Of a DNA stretch of 14,437 nucleotides, positions 6,981-14,437 are shown in pieces. The DNA is taken from NCBI GenBank assembly GCA_027575805.1, contig JANBPU010000371.1, forward strand, positions 1 to 14,437. The letters run 5' to 3'. Under the pieces are notes generated by a model that had not been told where the DNA came from, ran no database searches, and saw only the letters and a list, made by a program, of their open reading frames with translations. Source of the stretch: Mycoemilia scoparia. Taxonomy: Eukaryota > Kickxellomycota > Kickxellomycetes > Kickxellales > Kickxellaceae. How positions within the stretch are numbered: the first letter of the stretch is position 1; each line of letters opens with the position of its first letter. Position numbers and translations under genes: made by a program.

Positions 6981-9900
6981 ATGAAAGTTGCCCCTTCGAT
7001 TGTAGGCGGGGGTGGGGGAGGCAGCTGTACTACAACCACGCCCACTACTGCCCCAGCAATCGCCATTAGTAGTACCACAAGTCCAGTTGTTACTCTTAAC
7101 CCTTCTCATTCCTCTTTAGTTTCCACAAATAGTAATTATAACCTCAATCGCAATTACCACCTTCATAATGCTACTACTTCAGTACCTAATAGCAGTACTA
7201 TTGTATCGCCCACAAAAAATTCCCCTAATACAACGAATACTACCACTACGGCAACTTCGGTTACCACCACCACAACAACAACAACGACAACAACAGGCAT
7301 CAGCCCACCCAGAAGTTCAGGCAATAATCGAACTAGTGCCAGTGGAAGTGGGGGAAGTGGGGGAGGAAAATCAAATACATGCCAGGCCTGTACAACATGT
7401 AGGCAAAAAAAGGTTCGATGTGATGGGATCAGGCCCGCATGTTCGGCTTGTAAAAAATCCGGTGCCGATTGTTTGTATGTGCCATCGCGGCGGAGAGGCA
7501 GACCAGCTCGAGTAAAACGTGATTATGCTAGAGAATTTGCTAAACCATTGCCCATATTACCTCGATCTCCGATTACTCCAAACCTTGCTCCCACTAATAA
7601 TACTAATCCTAATAATATTGCGATCAAAAATTATGCCACCACTACCACCAACAACCACAGCAACAATGATAATAGCGAAAATAATAATCCAAACACCAAT
7701 ATTAATGGTGGGGTTGCTATTGATCCGAGGAATTCTCCTCCTGGTATTGTTGTGAGTAGTGCTAACGGTGTTGGGATCAGTGATTCTACTACGGTTCCAG
7801 TTGTTGTTGCTGCTGGGAATCAACACAACTTACTGCACCATCCACATCAACTTCAACAACACCTTCATCATATTGATACGAAAAATGGTATAGTGATTAG
7901 TAGTAGTAACAGCAATGCACCATCCCCACAAATTATTCCAATTCAACAAAATCATCATCGTTCATCACTTTCATCAATCAATCCTTTGGACGCAGTTGCA
8001 ACTGCTGCCGCCGCAACAATAGCTGCTGCTGCGCAATCATCAGTTGATAGAATAGCAACAACAACTAATAATGATACGAGAAATAGGAATAATAGCATAA
8101 ACAAAAGTTCAAATTTACATGGTATCCAACAAGAAGTCGTTACAACGCCAACCAAATCAACAATTGGTGGTGCTGTAGGCTTTGTTTCTTCAGCCAATAA
8201 TTCAATTAGACAAACTGGTACTATTAACACCAACCAACCATTATCATCATCGTCGTCGACTTCTTCGTCGACAATTTTTTATACCAACAATAACGGTACA
8301 ATTCCAACGTTAGACATTGTTTCTCCTACTACAACCGCAACCGCAACAACAACAACAACAACAACAACAACAGCTCCTGGTAGAGGTCCAAACAACAATC
8401 ATGTAAATATTGGAGCAGCTGGACTTTCTACTGGATCGATCGATTATTCGCCAAGAACAAGTTCAAACGTTCATGATCATCATCCTGTTGCTTTGGGTAA
8501 TCACCAATCATCGCAAGGAACAGGGGGTATCTTGAGTGGCACATCATCCTCCACAGTTTCAGCTGGCAATACCGTATATAGAAAACAACAAAGCTTAGCA
8601 ATTAACAATATGGGATCGCCCTATTTGTCGTCTGGTGATGGTTTACTACTGAACGTTGGAATGAGAGCAGGTGGATCATTACAAGCCAAATACAACAATG
8701 CTACCAGTAGCCCCGCATCCATGTCTGAGGATGATATTATTATTCCTAGATCTGAGTCTGCCAGCCATATCGATGGAGGAGGAGGAGGTTATACGCACAA
8801 TTTTGGCCCATCGCCACCAGGATCTGGATCAGTGTCAAAGCCAAGAGGATCAATATCATCACCACAACCATCACCATCATCGCCATCATCGGGTAGTCAG
8901 TTGAATAAATCCCGTTCATATCAAAGCAGTCATATTGGAAGTACCTCTGTACTGATGAGTGGTGGTGGGGGCCATTTAGGAGCGTCATTGTCTTCTGGCC
9001 ATAATCAACAACATCACCCTTACAATTACCATCCCTATAGAAGAGAGCAAGAGAAACATCGTCATCATCATCATCACAACTTTAGGCCGGATCATGACAG
9101 CGGCAGAAATGCATTTGTTGCTACTGGCGGTGGTGGTGGTAATGCAATTGGAGGTGGTCGCAATGAGAGAGTTAGGGGAAATAAAGCAGCGACAGCTGCG
9201 GGACCACCAGCAGCAAATAGCCGGAAAGTGCTGATCATTCCACCCGTCCAACCAGCATTCAAGAAACCACAAACAACATTTGAGCCAGGCATTTTGGAGT
9301 ATTTCTATTACTTCAACGGCTTATTGCCTATTGTGCATTGGCCGTCATTCAAGGAGGCATATGAGGACGCCATTGTGCCAAACTATTTGATTATGGCCAT
9401 GAAGGCATTATCGCGGAGGTATTCAAAACAACCATCTGTAGTGCTTTCAGGGTCGGCCTATTCTGCGGGCCAGGATTTGGCAGCAATAGCAACCTCATTA
9501 GCTGATATAGCTACCAATGATGACCCCAATACGTATTTGATCCAGACATGGCTGATTCTGTCGATATACGAAATGGGGATGGGGCGGTTAGAGCATTCGG
9601 CTGAACGGCGGCGCAAAGCCATTGACGTGGCCCATCAGCTGGGCATCAATAAGCTCGAGGTTCGGGCATATCAGCGCAAAGCACGGTCATTGATAGTAGC
9701 AGAAAATTGCCGGAGAGTTTGGTGGGCGATGCACTACTGTGACAGGTTTTTCACATTGATCATTAATAATTCGCGGGTAAATATGCTGGTTGAAGAGGGC
9801 TCTTTTCAAGTTGCTTTTCCGCATCCTATGCAGGAATCTAGCCCTTCGCAATCGGCATATCCTTTCCCATTGCCACCACCACAGTCTTCATCATCTGGTG

Positions 9901-11339
9901 AAGGATCAGCTACAGCTTCGAAGAAGGATAATGCTGGGGGATCAGATCAGCAGGGGATTGCGGCACGTTATGTTGATTCAGATGTCATGGTTTGGTATCA
10001 GTATAGCATTCCATTTTCGATTATTGTTGGCCATTTGGTTCAACAGCTTCGGTACACGGTTCGGCTCTTTGGTCAGGGCCAGGCTGAAAGACCAATAGAG
10101 CATATATGGGCAGACAAGGAATGGTTGAATATGCTAAATGACTATATGAAACAGTTCATGATGCTTGATGCCGAGATCAGTCAGTGGCGGAGCCAAAGGA
10201 ATTCGAATACCGTACTAAGTTTGGCTGCCAACAACGGCGATGCTGGAAAGGGCAATGCTGCTAATAATGGATCGCCGTCACACACGACGTTGAGCACAAT
10301 AAGATTGCATTGCGACCTAGAATTGCGAGCATTGACGATTCTGTATCAATCACTGGCGCTTTATCTATATGAAAGATTAAAGCCACGGCTGCAGGACCTG
10401 ACATCGTGTTGCACCCATTTAATGTGGATAGAGTCAATGGCCCAATCAGCATGGCCCAAAGTCATTCGTGCGGCTGAACTTATTCTTTCAAAGGTTGAAG
10501 CCAGATCAAAAGAGATCGCGTGTATGCAAGAGCATGGGTACAGTGAGCCCGAGTGGGAGCTGTGTACTCCACATATGCCATTCATTTTGTCGTTGTCAGC
10601 CAAGATCCACATGTGTGCTTACCAATTGGGACGTAGACAGCTCGACCTGATGACTCCAACATTGTCGGCCAGATCGCCACTTTTGGCGCACAAAGCAGCC
10701 AGCAATACTAGCAATTATTCTGAGCCCCAACAACAACAGCTGCAGGGCGGAGCATCACCAGCACAGCCACAGTCGGATAGATTCGGATTGAATTTCCGAA
10801 CACCACTCCAGCCAGCCGAGAACCTGTCTGGTAACGTCGCAGCCACATCGCCTGTTCCTAGCAGCGATGGGGTGCCACCAATGAACCCTATAACGACCAC
10901 CGCGATGTCGATTGTATCTCAACAGGACGAAAATAAGGTTGCCGATAACAACAACGAAGGAGGGGGCGGCCAGGAGGTCGATGCCGTTGAGGCAACGTCC
11001 TTTTCAGTAGACAATGACTCCACGACCATTCAGCCAATCTCCAAGTCCTCATCACCAATTTCATTGCAGCAGCAGCAGATGCCATCGCCAACTGTTACCC
11101 AGCCTGCAGCACCAAGATCAACCACAGCATCCACAGTGACAGGTTGTGAATTATTGACTCGTCAAGTCAATCAAATCCGACAGCAAACCGACCATATCTT
11201 TAGCTTATTAGAACATGCACAACAATATTGGTGCAATAGAGATTATCATACCGAATTGTGGGGATTATTAGACAAGCCACATGAATTTGTAGAATTTGGA
11301 CCAATGCTAGAGCGAGTTGTTTTGGAAATCGCATTCTAG
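6981..11339 (+). CDS. Zn(II)2Cys6 fungal transcription factor, 1452 residues, intronless
   Basis: A nuclear DNA-binding regulator; its targets are unknown. The zinc cluster is at residues 137-164 (C137-x2-C140-x6-C147-x6-C154-x2-C157-x6-C164), with RQKKVRCDG between metal ligands. C134 is an extra cysteine. A basic RRRGRPARVKR segment at 170-180 has the GRP core of an AT-hook. Residues 1-130 and about 190-740 are low-complexity, with Thr, Asn, Ser, Gly and His runs (T95-T105; a second Thr run near 455; His near 695). The fungal-specific middle homology region begins near FEPGILEYFYYF (767) and includes the diagnostic RRVWWAMHYCDRFF (911-924). It continues past 1000 with Ser/Gly-rich inserts, and the protein ends in a probably helical segment from about 1392. 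The start ATG has ACC before it and an ATG-free leader. The length is well above that of typical family members because of the disordered tracts. A MITE starts 7 bp after the stop. Confidence 0.93.
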   Translation: MKVAPSIVGGGGGGSCTTTTPTTAPAIAISSTTSPVVTLNPSHSSLVSTNSNYNLNRNYHLHNATTSVPNSSTIVSPTKNSPNTTNTTTTATSVTTTTTTTTTTTGISPPRSSGNNRTSASGSGGSGGGKSNTCQACTTCRQKKVRCDGIRPACSACKKSGADCLYVPSRRRGRPARVKRDYAREFAKPLPILPRSPITPNLAPTNNTNPNNIAIKNYATTTTNNHSNNDNSENNNPNTNINGGVAIDPRNSPPGIVVSSANGVGISDSTTVPVVVAAGNQHNLLHHPHQLQQHLHHIDTKNGIVISSSNSNAPSPQIIPIQQNHHRSSLSSINPLDAVATAAAATIAAAAQSSVDRIATTTNNDTRNRNNSINKSSNLHGIQQEVVTTPTKSTIGGAVGFVSSANNSIRQTGTINTNQPLSSSSSTSSSTIFYTNNNGTIPTLDIVSPTTTATATTTTTTTTTAPGRGPNNNHVNIGAAGLSTGSIDYSPRTSSNVHDHHPVALGNHQSSQGTGGILSGTSSSTVSAGNTVYRKQQSLAINNMGSPYLSSGDGLLLNVGMRAGGSLQAKYNNATSSPASMSEDDIIIPRSESASHIDGGGGGYTHNFGPSPPGSGSVSKPRGSISSPQPSPSSPSSGSQLNKSRSYQSSHIGSTSVLMSGGGGHLGASLSSGHNQQHHPYNYHPYRREQEKHRHHHHHNFRPDHDSGRNAFVATGGGGGNAIGGGRNERVRGNKAATAAGPPAANSRKVLIIPPVQPAFKKPQTTFEPGILEYFYYFNGLLPIVHWPSFKEAYEDAIVPNYLIMAMKALSRRYSKQPSVVLSGSAYSAGQDLAAIATSLADIATNDDPNTYLIQTWLILSIYEMGMGRLEHSAERRRKAIDVAHQLGINKLEVRAYQRKARSLIVAENCRRVWWAMHYCDRFFTLIINNSRVNMLVEEGSFQVAFPHPMQESSPSQSAYPFPLPPPQSSSSGEGSATASKKDNAGGSDQQGIAARYVDSDVMVWYQYSIPFSIIVGHLVQQLRYTVRLFGQGQAERPIEHIWADKEWLNMLNDYMKQFMMLDAEISQWRSQRNSNTVLSLAANNGDAGKGNAANNGSPSHTTLSTIRLHCDLELRALTILYQSLALYLYERLKPRLQDLTSCCTHLMWIESMAQSAWPKVIRAAELILSKVEARSKEIACMQEHGYSEPEWELCTPHMPFILSLSAKIHMCAYQLGRRQLDLMTPTLSARSPLLAHKAASNTSNYSEPQQQQLQGGASPAQPQSDRFGLNFRTPLQPAENLSGNVAATSPVPSSDGVPPMNPITTTAMSIVSQQDENKVADNNNEGGGGQEVDAVEATSFSVDNDSTTIQPISKSSSPISLQQQQMPSPTVTQPAAPRSTTASTVTGCELLTRQVNQIRQQTDHIFSLLEHAQQYWCNRDYHTELWGLLDKPHEFVEFGPMLERVVLEIAF

Positions 11340-11345
11340 GCCCTT

Positions 11346-11440
11346 ATATACGGGTCATAATTTTTGAAGAGTGCATGTTGATAGGGGCAATCCAAGCCAA
11401 ATGAGTGACTCTATAGCCTTTCAAAAATAGCTACCTATAT
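11346..11440 (-). mobile_element. MITE-like element, short form, just after the transcription factor stop codon
   Basis: About 95 bp, from TATACGGGTCATAATTTTTG to CTTTCAAAAATAGCTACCTATA. It begins 7 bp after the TAG of the upstream gene, so it should lie in that gene's 3' UTR. The interior matches the copy in the CMS1 intron in the opposite orientation, about 66 of 72 bases by eye. Flanking TA on each side fits a TA target duplication of the Tc1/mariner type. Confidence 0.7.
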
Positions 11441-11870
11441 GGTCAAAGTTCACAAGGAGGCCTTGGGCAAAATGTGGGACCCCAGGAGTTACATATAAAA
11501 GATCTGATGGGTGGGCCGAAATCTGAGGGCCCATCTCTGTCCAACATAGATTCAATCATTAGTGAAATCTTCTCTAATATATATACAATACTTTTATTTG
11601 TTTGCTTTATTTTTACCCTCTTTATACATATTTTTGTTTTATATTACACACTTTTATACATACATTCGAAGCTCATTAGTAATCGGCCACACAGTGACTC
11701 GATGATGATACACTTTTTATTTACAAATGGCAAGTTCTCCATCAAAAGGGTACTGGTATATTCCCTGCAAATTGGTCCACAAGTCATACACTTTGTCTGG
11801 AGCCTGACATATTATTATTCGCTATTATCCAGGGTATCATTCTGGCACACCTTCAAAAGAGATTCTGACA
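11441..11870. other. Spacer downstream of the transcription factor gene
   Basis: AT-rich sequence with no supported gene and no canonical AATAAA close to the stop at 11339. A 196-codon open frame (11474-12064) encodes a leucine/isoleucine/phenylalanine-rich middle and then runs into a repeat fragment. It is best explained as chance plus repeat. Confidence 0.4.
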
Positions 11871-12027
11871 AGTGGCGGAGAGTCTCCTCTAAAAGGGCAC
11901 TAGGATATCCCCCTGGATGCTGGCCAATCATCACTGAGACTCCAGCTAAAGTATATGGCTTATGGCCCGACTTGCGGGGAATGTATGAGGGGACCAGCCT
12001 GCTCCCTTTTGGTGGAGAACTTGCCAA
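11871..12027 (+). repeat. Fragment of the long MITE form, interior only
   Basis: Shares blocks with 2411-2683, 3198-3346 and 4531-4670: GTGGCGGAGAGTCTCCTCTA, CTGGCCAATCATCACTGAGA, CTCCAGCTAAAGTATATGGC, GGGGAATGTATGAGGGGACC, CTGCTCCCTTTTGGTGGAGA. No terminal repeat is visible at either side, so it is a decayed or recombined copy. Confidence 0.55.
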
Positions 12028-12304
12028 GTATTACGGTCCGACCCAAATCAGATCAACGGATTAATCAGAAAAAACAAAAAGTATCTACATCTTTTAGTAT
12101 CACTACTATGGCAAATAAATTTTGTACAGCAAGCGCTGTTCATCATTATTTCGTTCTTTTACGCTATCACAATTATATTTCTATTTTTTAATCACCAAGG
12201 CGTGATACACATATGCACACGTTGCATTCTACTAAAAAAGCAAGACCATTTGGCCAGAATTCCCAACCAATTCGTATACAAAAACAAGTAATACCACAGA
12301 AAGG

Positions 12305-13347
12305 ATGGCTGACACGCTAGAAGATGATTTTTTGATCGAAGATGCATATATACTCCAGCAAAATATTGCCGTAGAAAATGATACTAGTGGCAGTAGTAGT
12401 GAAAAACAAAAGTCTGCAAATATAAATAATAAGCGCAAAGCTGTTTCCAAAGATACTGCTACCAACTTAAATGGTGATGGCGTTGCTAGCAAGAAGTCGA
12501 AGACAAAGAAGCAAAAGTATGAACAAATCAGTACTATTCCGCAGACTCCTGATGGCCAAAAAGAATTATGGAACAAATGTATGAAAAAAGCGTTTAAGGA
12601 TATTTCGCAATTGGAGTTTGATGGAATTGCGATTAATGGTAAGTCTCTTTACTCTTACATATGAGCTATTATTTTTGAAGAGCTATAGAGTCACTTATTT
12701 GGCTGGGATTGCCCCTATCAACATGCACCCTTCAAAAATTATGATCCATATACAGGTTTAACTATAAATATATAATGGCTAATCTATTTTATTTTATAGA
12801 AAAATCAATTTATGTGCCAGATAAAGAAATCAAAGTTCAGAACGGAGATCCGGAATATTTAAAGGAACTAATAACAACATCTGCTAGCAACCTGTTTAGT
12901 AAAAACTTTAAACACAAGGGTGCTCCTCGGGTGCTAATAATCTGCAGTTCTGCAATTCGAGCCGTTGATCTGGTTCGTAGATGTCGTCCACTAAGTAAAC
13001 GAATGGTCGGCAAACTATTCAGTAAACATATGAAAATTAAAGATCAGCAACAAAACTTGGCCAAATTTGCTATGGATATTGTGGTTGGAACTCCAAACCG
13101 GATACTTAAATTAGTTGAACTAGGGGATCTCAAGTTGGGTCAATTGAAATTGGTGCTGGTTGACTGTACAAAGGATTCAAAAATGAGAGTGTGTATTGAT
13201 ATGGATGAAGTTCGGGACGATTTGTATAAACTTTGGAAGGATTATTTGAATGCACTGGCTATTCGAGGTGATGATAATGATGATAGTGGTGGCAGGCAGG
13301 ATGAACAGGAGAGGAAACTTCGTATTGGATTATTTGAATCTCAATAA
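12305..13347 (+). CDS. CMS1: Cms1/CMSS1-like 90S pre-ribosome protein, two exons
   Basis: A relative of yeast Cms1 and human CMSS1, nucleolar proteins linked to the 90S small-subunit precursor that resemble a degenerate DEAD-box helicase fold. Exons are 12305-12638 and 12800-13347. The intron is 12639-12799 (AATG/GTAAGT...TTTTATAG, CTAAT branch-like sequence about 18 nt before the acceptor). Phase 1 is kept, giving 293 residues, close to the 291 of yeast Cms1. The N-terminus (MADTLEDDFLIED) is acidic; residues 30-75 are lysine-rich and could serve for nuclear or nucleolar targeting. Family motifs are VLIICSSAIRAVDLVR, VGKLFSKHMKI, the helicase-like VVGTPNRILKLVELGDL and LVLVDC, then DEVRDDLYKLWKDYL. 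No P-loop GKT is visible, as expected for this family. The tail is acidic (DDNDDS). Without splicing the first frame would end at TGA, eight codons past the donor. Confidence 0.9.
12658..12753 (+). mobile_element. MITE-like element inside the CMS1 intron
   Basis: Short form: CATATGAGCTATTATTTTTG to ACCCTTCAAAAATTATGATCCATATA. It takes up roughly 95 of the 161 intron bases. Without it the intron would be about 65 nt, with donor, branch-like CTAAT and acceptor all intact. It is opposite in orientation to its near-twin at 11346-11440. Confidence 0.75.
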
Positions 13348-13787
13348 GAATCATAACTACTACTACTATTAAGTTCTTTGGGTTTATTATTATAATTATA
13401 GTTATTTTTAAATAAATCTTCAGCAAGTTGACAAAGGATATTGGAAATTATATCATGAGGTTTATATTCTATTTAAAGCACTTTTAAAAATCTATACACA
13501 TATATTATTTAATCAACAGGTTTATTTTAAATAGTAGGAATAGCTGCTGATAGACTAGGGTCATTCAGAACAATCCTCAACTATCAGTGAGGTTGTTTTG
13601 AAAAACTTTTATTCAGAAAGATTCAAATTGTTTAGAACAGGAAAGGATGAAAGCACAAGGGTACAAGAAAAGCATAATGAAAGTTAATCATTCAGAATGA
13701 GTCTGAATAAATAAGAGAAAGTATGATAGGATAACATCAATAGGGGATCATCTCAGATGACCTTGGTTAAGAATAACTAATTTAGAA
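13348..13787. other. AT-rich spacer with hairpins
   Basis: No gene seen. A probable hairpin lies near 13571-13600 (AACAATCCTCA pairing with TGAGGTTGTT, one bulge), and TTCAGA/TCTGAA repeats occur near 13694-13710. Confidence 0.4.
13411..13416 (+). terminator. Probable polyadenylation signal of CMS1
   Basis: AATAAA about 64 nt after the CMS1 stop codon, in T-rich surroundings. Confidence 0.5.
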
Positions 13788-13909
13788 TATATGGGTAATA
13801 ATTTTTGAAGAGTAAATTTTGGTGACTAGTGATTATAGGGGAACCACAGCCAAATGGGTGTCTAGTTTTACTAGCAAATATTCACCCTTCAAAAATTATC
13901 TCCCATATA
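13788..13909 (-). mobile_element. MITE-like element with the cleanest terminal inverted repeats
   Basis: About 122 bp. The ends TATATGGGTAATAATTTTTG and, reverse-complemented, TATATGGGAGATAATTTTTG agree over most of 30 bp. The interior GATTATAGGGG..CACAGCCAAATGGGTG matches the copy at 4381-4503 in reverse orientation. If the element proper starts at TATGGG, both flanks are TA, as expected for a TA target-site duplication. Confidence 0.75.
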
Positions 13910-14257
13910 AACTAATAAATAATTTCAATACTTGAAATTCTTTCAACTACAACTTAATTTCTAAATAAATAAAAGTATAGTTTTATAAAAGATAATAAAG
14001 ATAGAAGAACTCTTCATTAATGAAACTAAAACTATTAAAAGAGGCATAAGAGTAAAGACCCTTACATTAGAATTCTAATTGATCCAGGATCACTCTGATC
14101 AACTATAAATTGATCAGAATCATTCTAGATGAGCCAATTACATTTTGGACTATTTTATATGAACCATGTTAGCTACAACCTAAAAATAATTTTATGGGTA
14201 GAAAATAATACCCCCATAAAAAATATAGATAGAAAATACTAAAATAACAATGATAAT
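13910..14257. other. AT-rich spacer with an inverted repeat
   Basis: No gene seen. At 14094-14118 a perfect 9-bp stem, TCTGATCAA/TTGATCAGA, encloses a 7-nt loop. It sits inside a longer imperfect inverted repeat (about 14077-14139, both arms beginning AATTG when read outward to inward). This could be another small element or a local foldback. Confidence 0.45.
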
Positions 14258-14265
14258 AAAAAAAA
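14258..14265 (-). terminator. RNA polymerase III terminator of the tRNA gene
   Basis: A run of eight T on the minus strand, beginning two bases after the discriminator base of the tRNA gene. Confidence 0.8.
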
Positions 14266-14266
14266 T

Positions 14267-14338
14267 TAGCAATGCCAGGTTTCGATCCTGGGACCTTAGG
14301 GTTATGAGCCCCACGCGCTGCCTCTGCGCTACATTGCT
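14267..14338 (-). tRNA. Initiator tRNA-Met (CAT)
   Basis: 72 nt, no intron. The seven-base-pair acceptor stem AGCAATG/CATTGCT is perfect, with discriminator A. The D stem is GCGC/GCGC; the anticodon loop CTCATAA carries CAT; the T stem is CCAGG/CCTGG. Initiator identity follows from three hallmarks of eukaryotic initiators. These are the A1-U72 end pair, three consecutive G-C pairs at the bottom of the anticodon stem (GGG/CCC), and a T loop of ATCGAAA with A54 instead of T54. The internal promoter B box reads GGATCGAAACC, with an A box at about positions 8-19. It delivers the first methionine in cytosolic translation. The 4-bp D stem and the lack of a CCA end in DNA are normal. Confidence 0.95.
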
Positions 14339-14374
14339 TCTTTTATTGTTATTTTTGTAAAGGTTCTTTGTGAA

Positions 14375-14436
14375 CCTACAGACAAGGCAGCTTCGTTCTT
14401 CAGGGTAGTCTTGTTTTCTACGGTAATATCAGCCAT
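14375..14436 (-). CDS. Possible first exon of an unidentified gene at the right edge
   Basis: On the minus strand, an ATG two bases from the window end (A at -3 cannot be checked) opens MADITVENKTTLKNEAALS and then VGS.... The codons are strikingly of the type used in highly expressed fungal genes (ACC, AAC, AAG, GCC, GCT, TCT, GGT). A possible donor GTAGGT begins at 14379, after 19 codons. If it is not spliced, the frame runs on to a TAG inside the tRNA gene (36 codons), which is less likely to be real. Equally this could be an internal part of a last exon. No family recognised. Confidence 0.3.
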
Positions 14437-14437
14437 T

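Noticed and set aside
11474..12064. 196-codon frame with apparent membrane segments
   Set aside because: The hydrophobic part comes from T-rich spacer sequence, and the last third is a repeat fragment also present elsewhere in the window; there is no family resemblance.
2411..13909. CRISPR-like array from the recurrent TTTTTGAAGGG string
   Set aside because: Copies are irregularly spaced, occur in inverted pairs at element ends, and the DNA is eukaryotic; MITE terminal repeats explain them.
14267..14338. Elongator tRNA-Met
   Set aside because: A1-U72, three G-C pairs next to the anticodon loop and A54 in the T loop point to the initiator instead.

Overview
The window looks like nuclear DNA of a filamentous fungus, possibly an early-diverging, AT-rich one. 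The evidence is a Zn(II)2Cys6 transcription factor with a fungal-type middle homology region (a combination essentially confined to fungi), short GT-AG introns with GTAAGT/GTAAGC donors, a eukaryotic initiator tRNA-Met, and gene-poor spacers full of short inverted-repeat elements. The exact lineage cannot be read from the sequence.

Layout. 1-786: no confident gene; there is a possible partial minus-strand ORF at the left edge and a possible spliced plus-strand leader. 787-1927 (minus): a four-exon gene that splices without any frame conflict into a 239-residue Fyv7-like rRNA-processing protein. 1928-6353: spacer of about 4.4 kb with no convincing gene. It carries at least six copies or fragments of one miniature inverted-repeat (MITE-like) family, a few microsatellites and a GC-richer stretch. 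6354-6980: a pyrimidine-rich, completely ATG-free leader. 6981-11339 (plus): an intronless 1452-residue Zn2Cys6 transcription factor. 11340-12304: spacer with a MITE starting 7 bp after the stop codon and a repeat fragment. 12305-13347 (plus): a two-exon Cms1/CMSS1-like 90S pre-ribosome protein of 293 residues, whose single intron is mostly a MITE copy. 13348-14257: AT-rich spacer with one more MITE and hairpins. 14267-14338 (minus): initiator tRNA-Met with a T8 Pol III terminator. The right edge holds a coding-like minus-strand start.

Functional theme. FYV7 and CMS1 both belong to small-subunit ribosome biogenesis, and the initiator tRNA belongs to translation initiation. They are separate transcription units, so the grouping may be chance. 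The most distinctive structure is the MITE family: a long form of about 270 bp and short deletion derivatives of about 93-122 bp. Two short copies about 92% identical by eye, in opposite orientation, sit in the 3' UTR of the transcription factor and in the CMS1 intron, so the two transcripts would carry complementary segments. I found no evidence for a wholly new multi-gene system.
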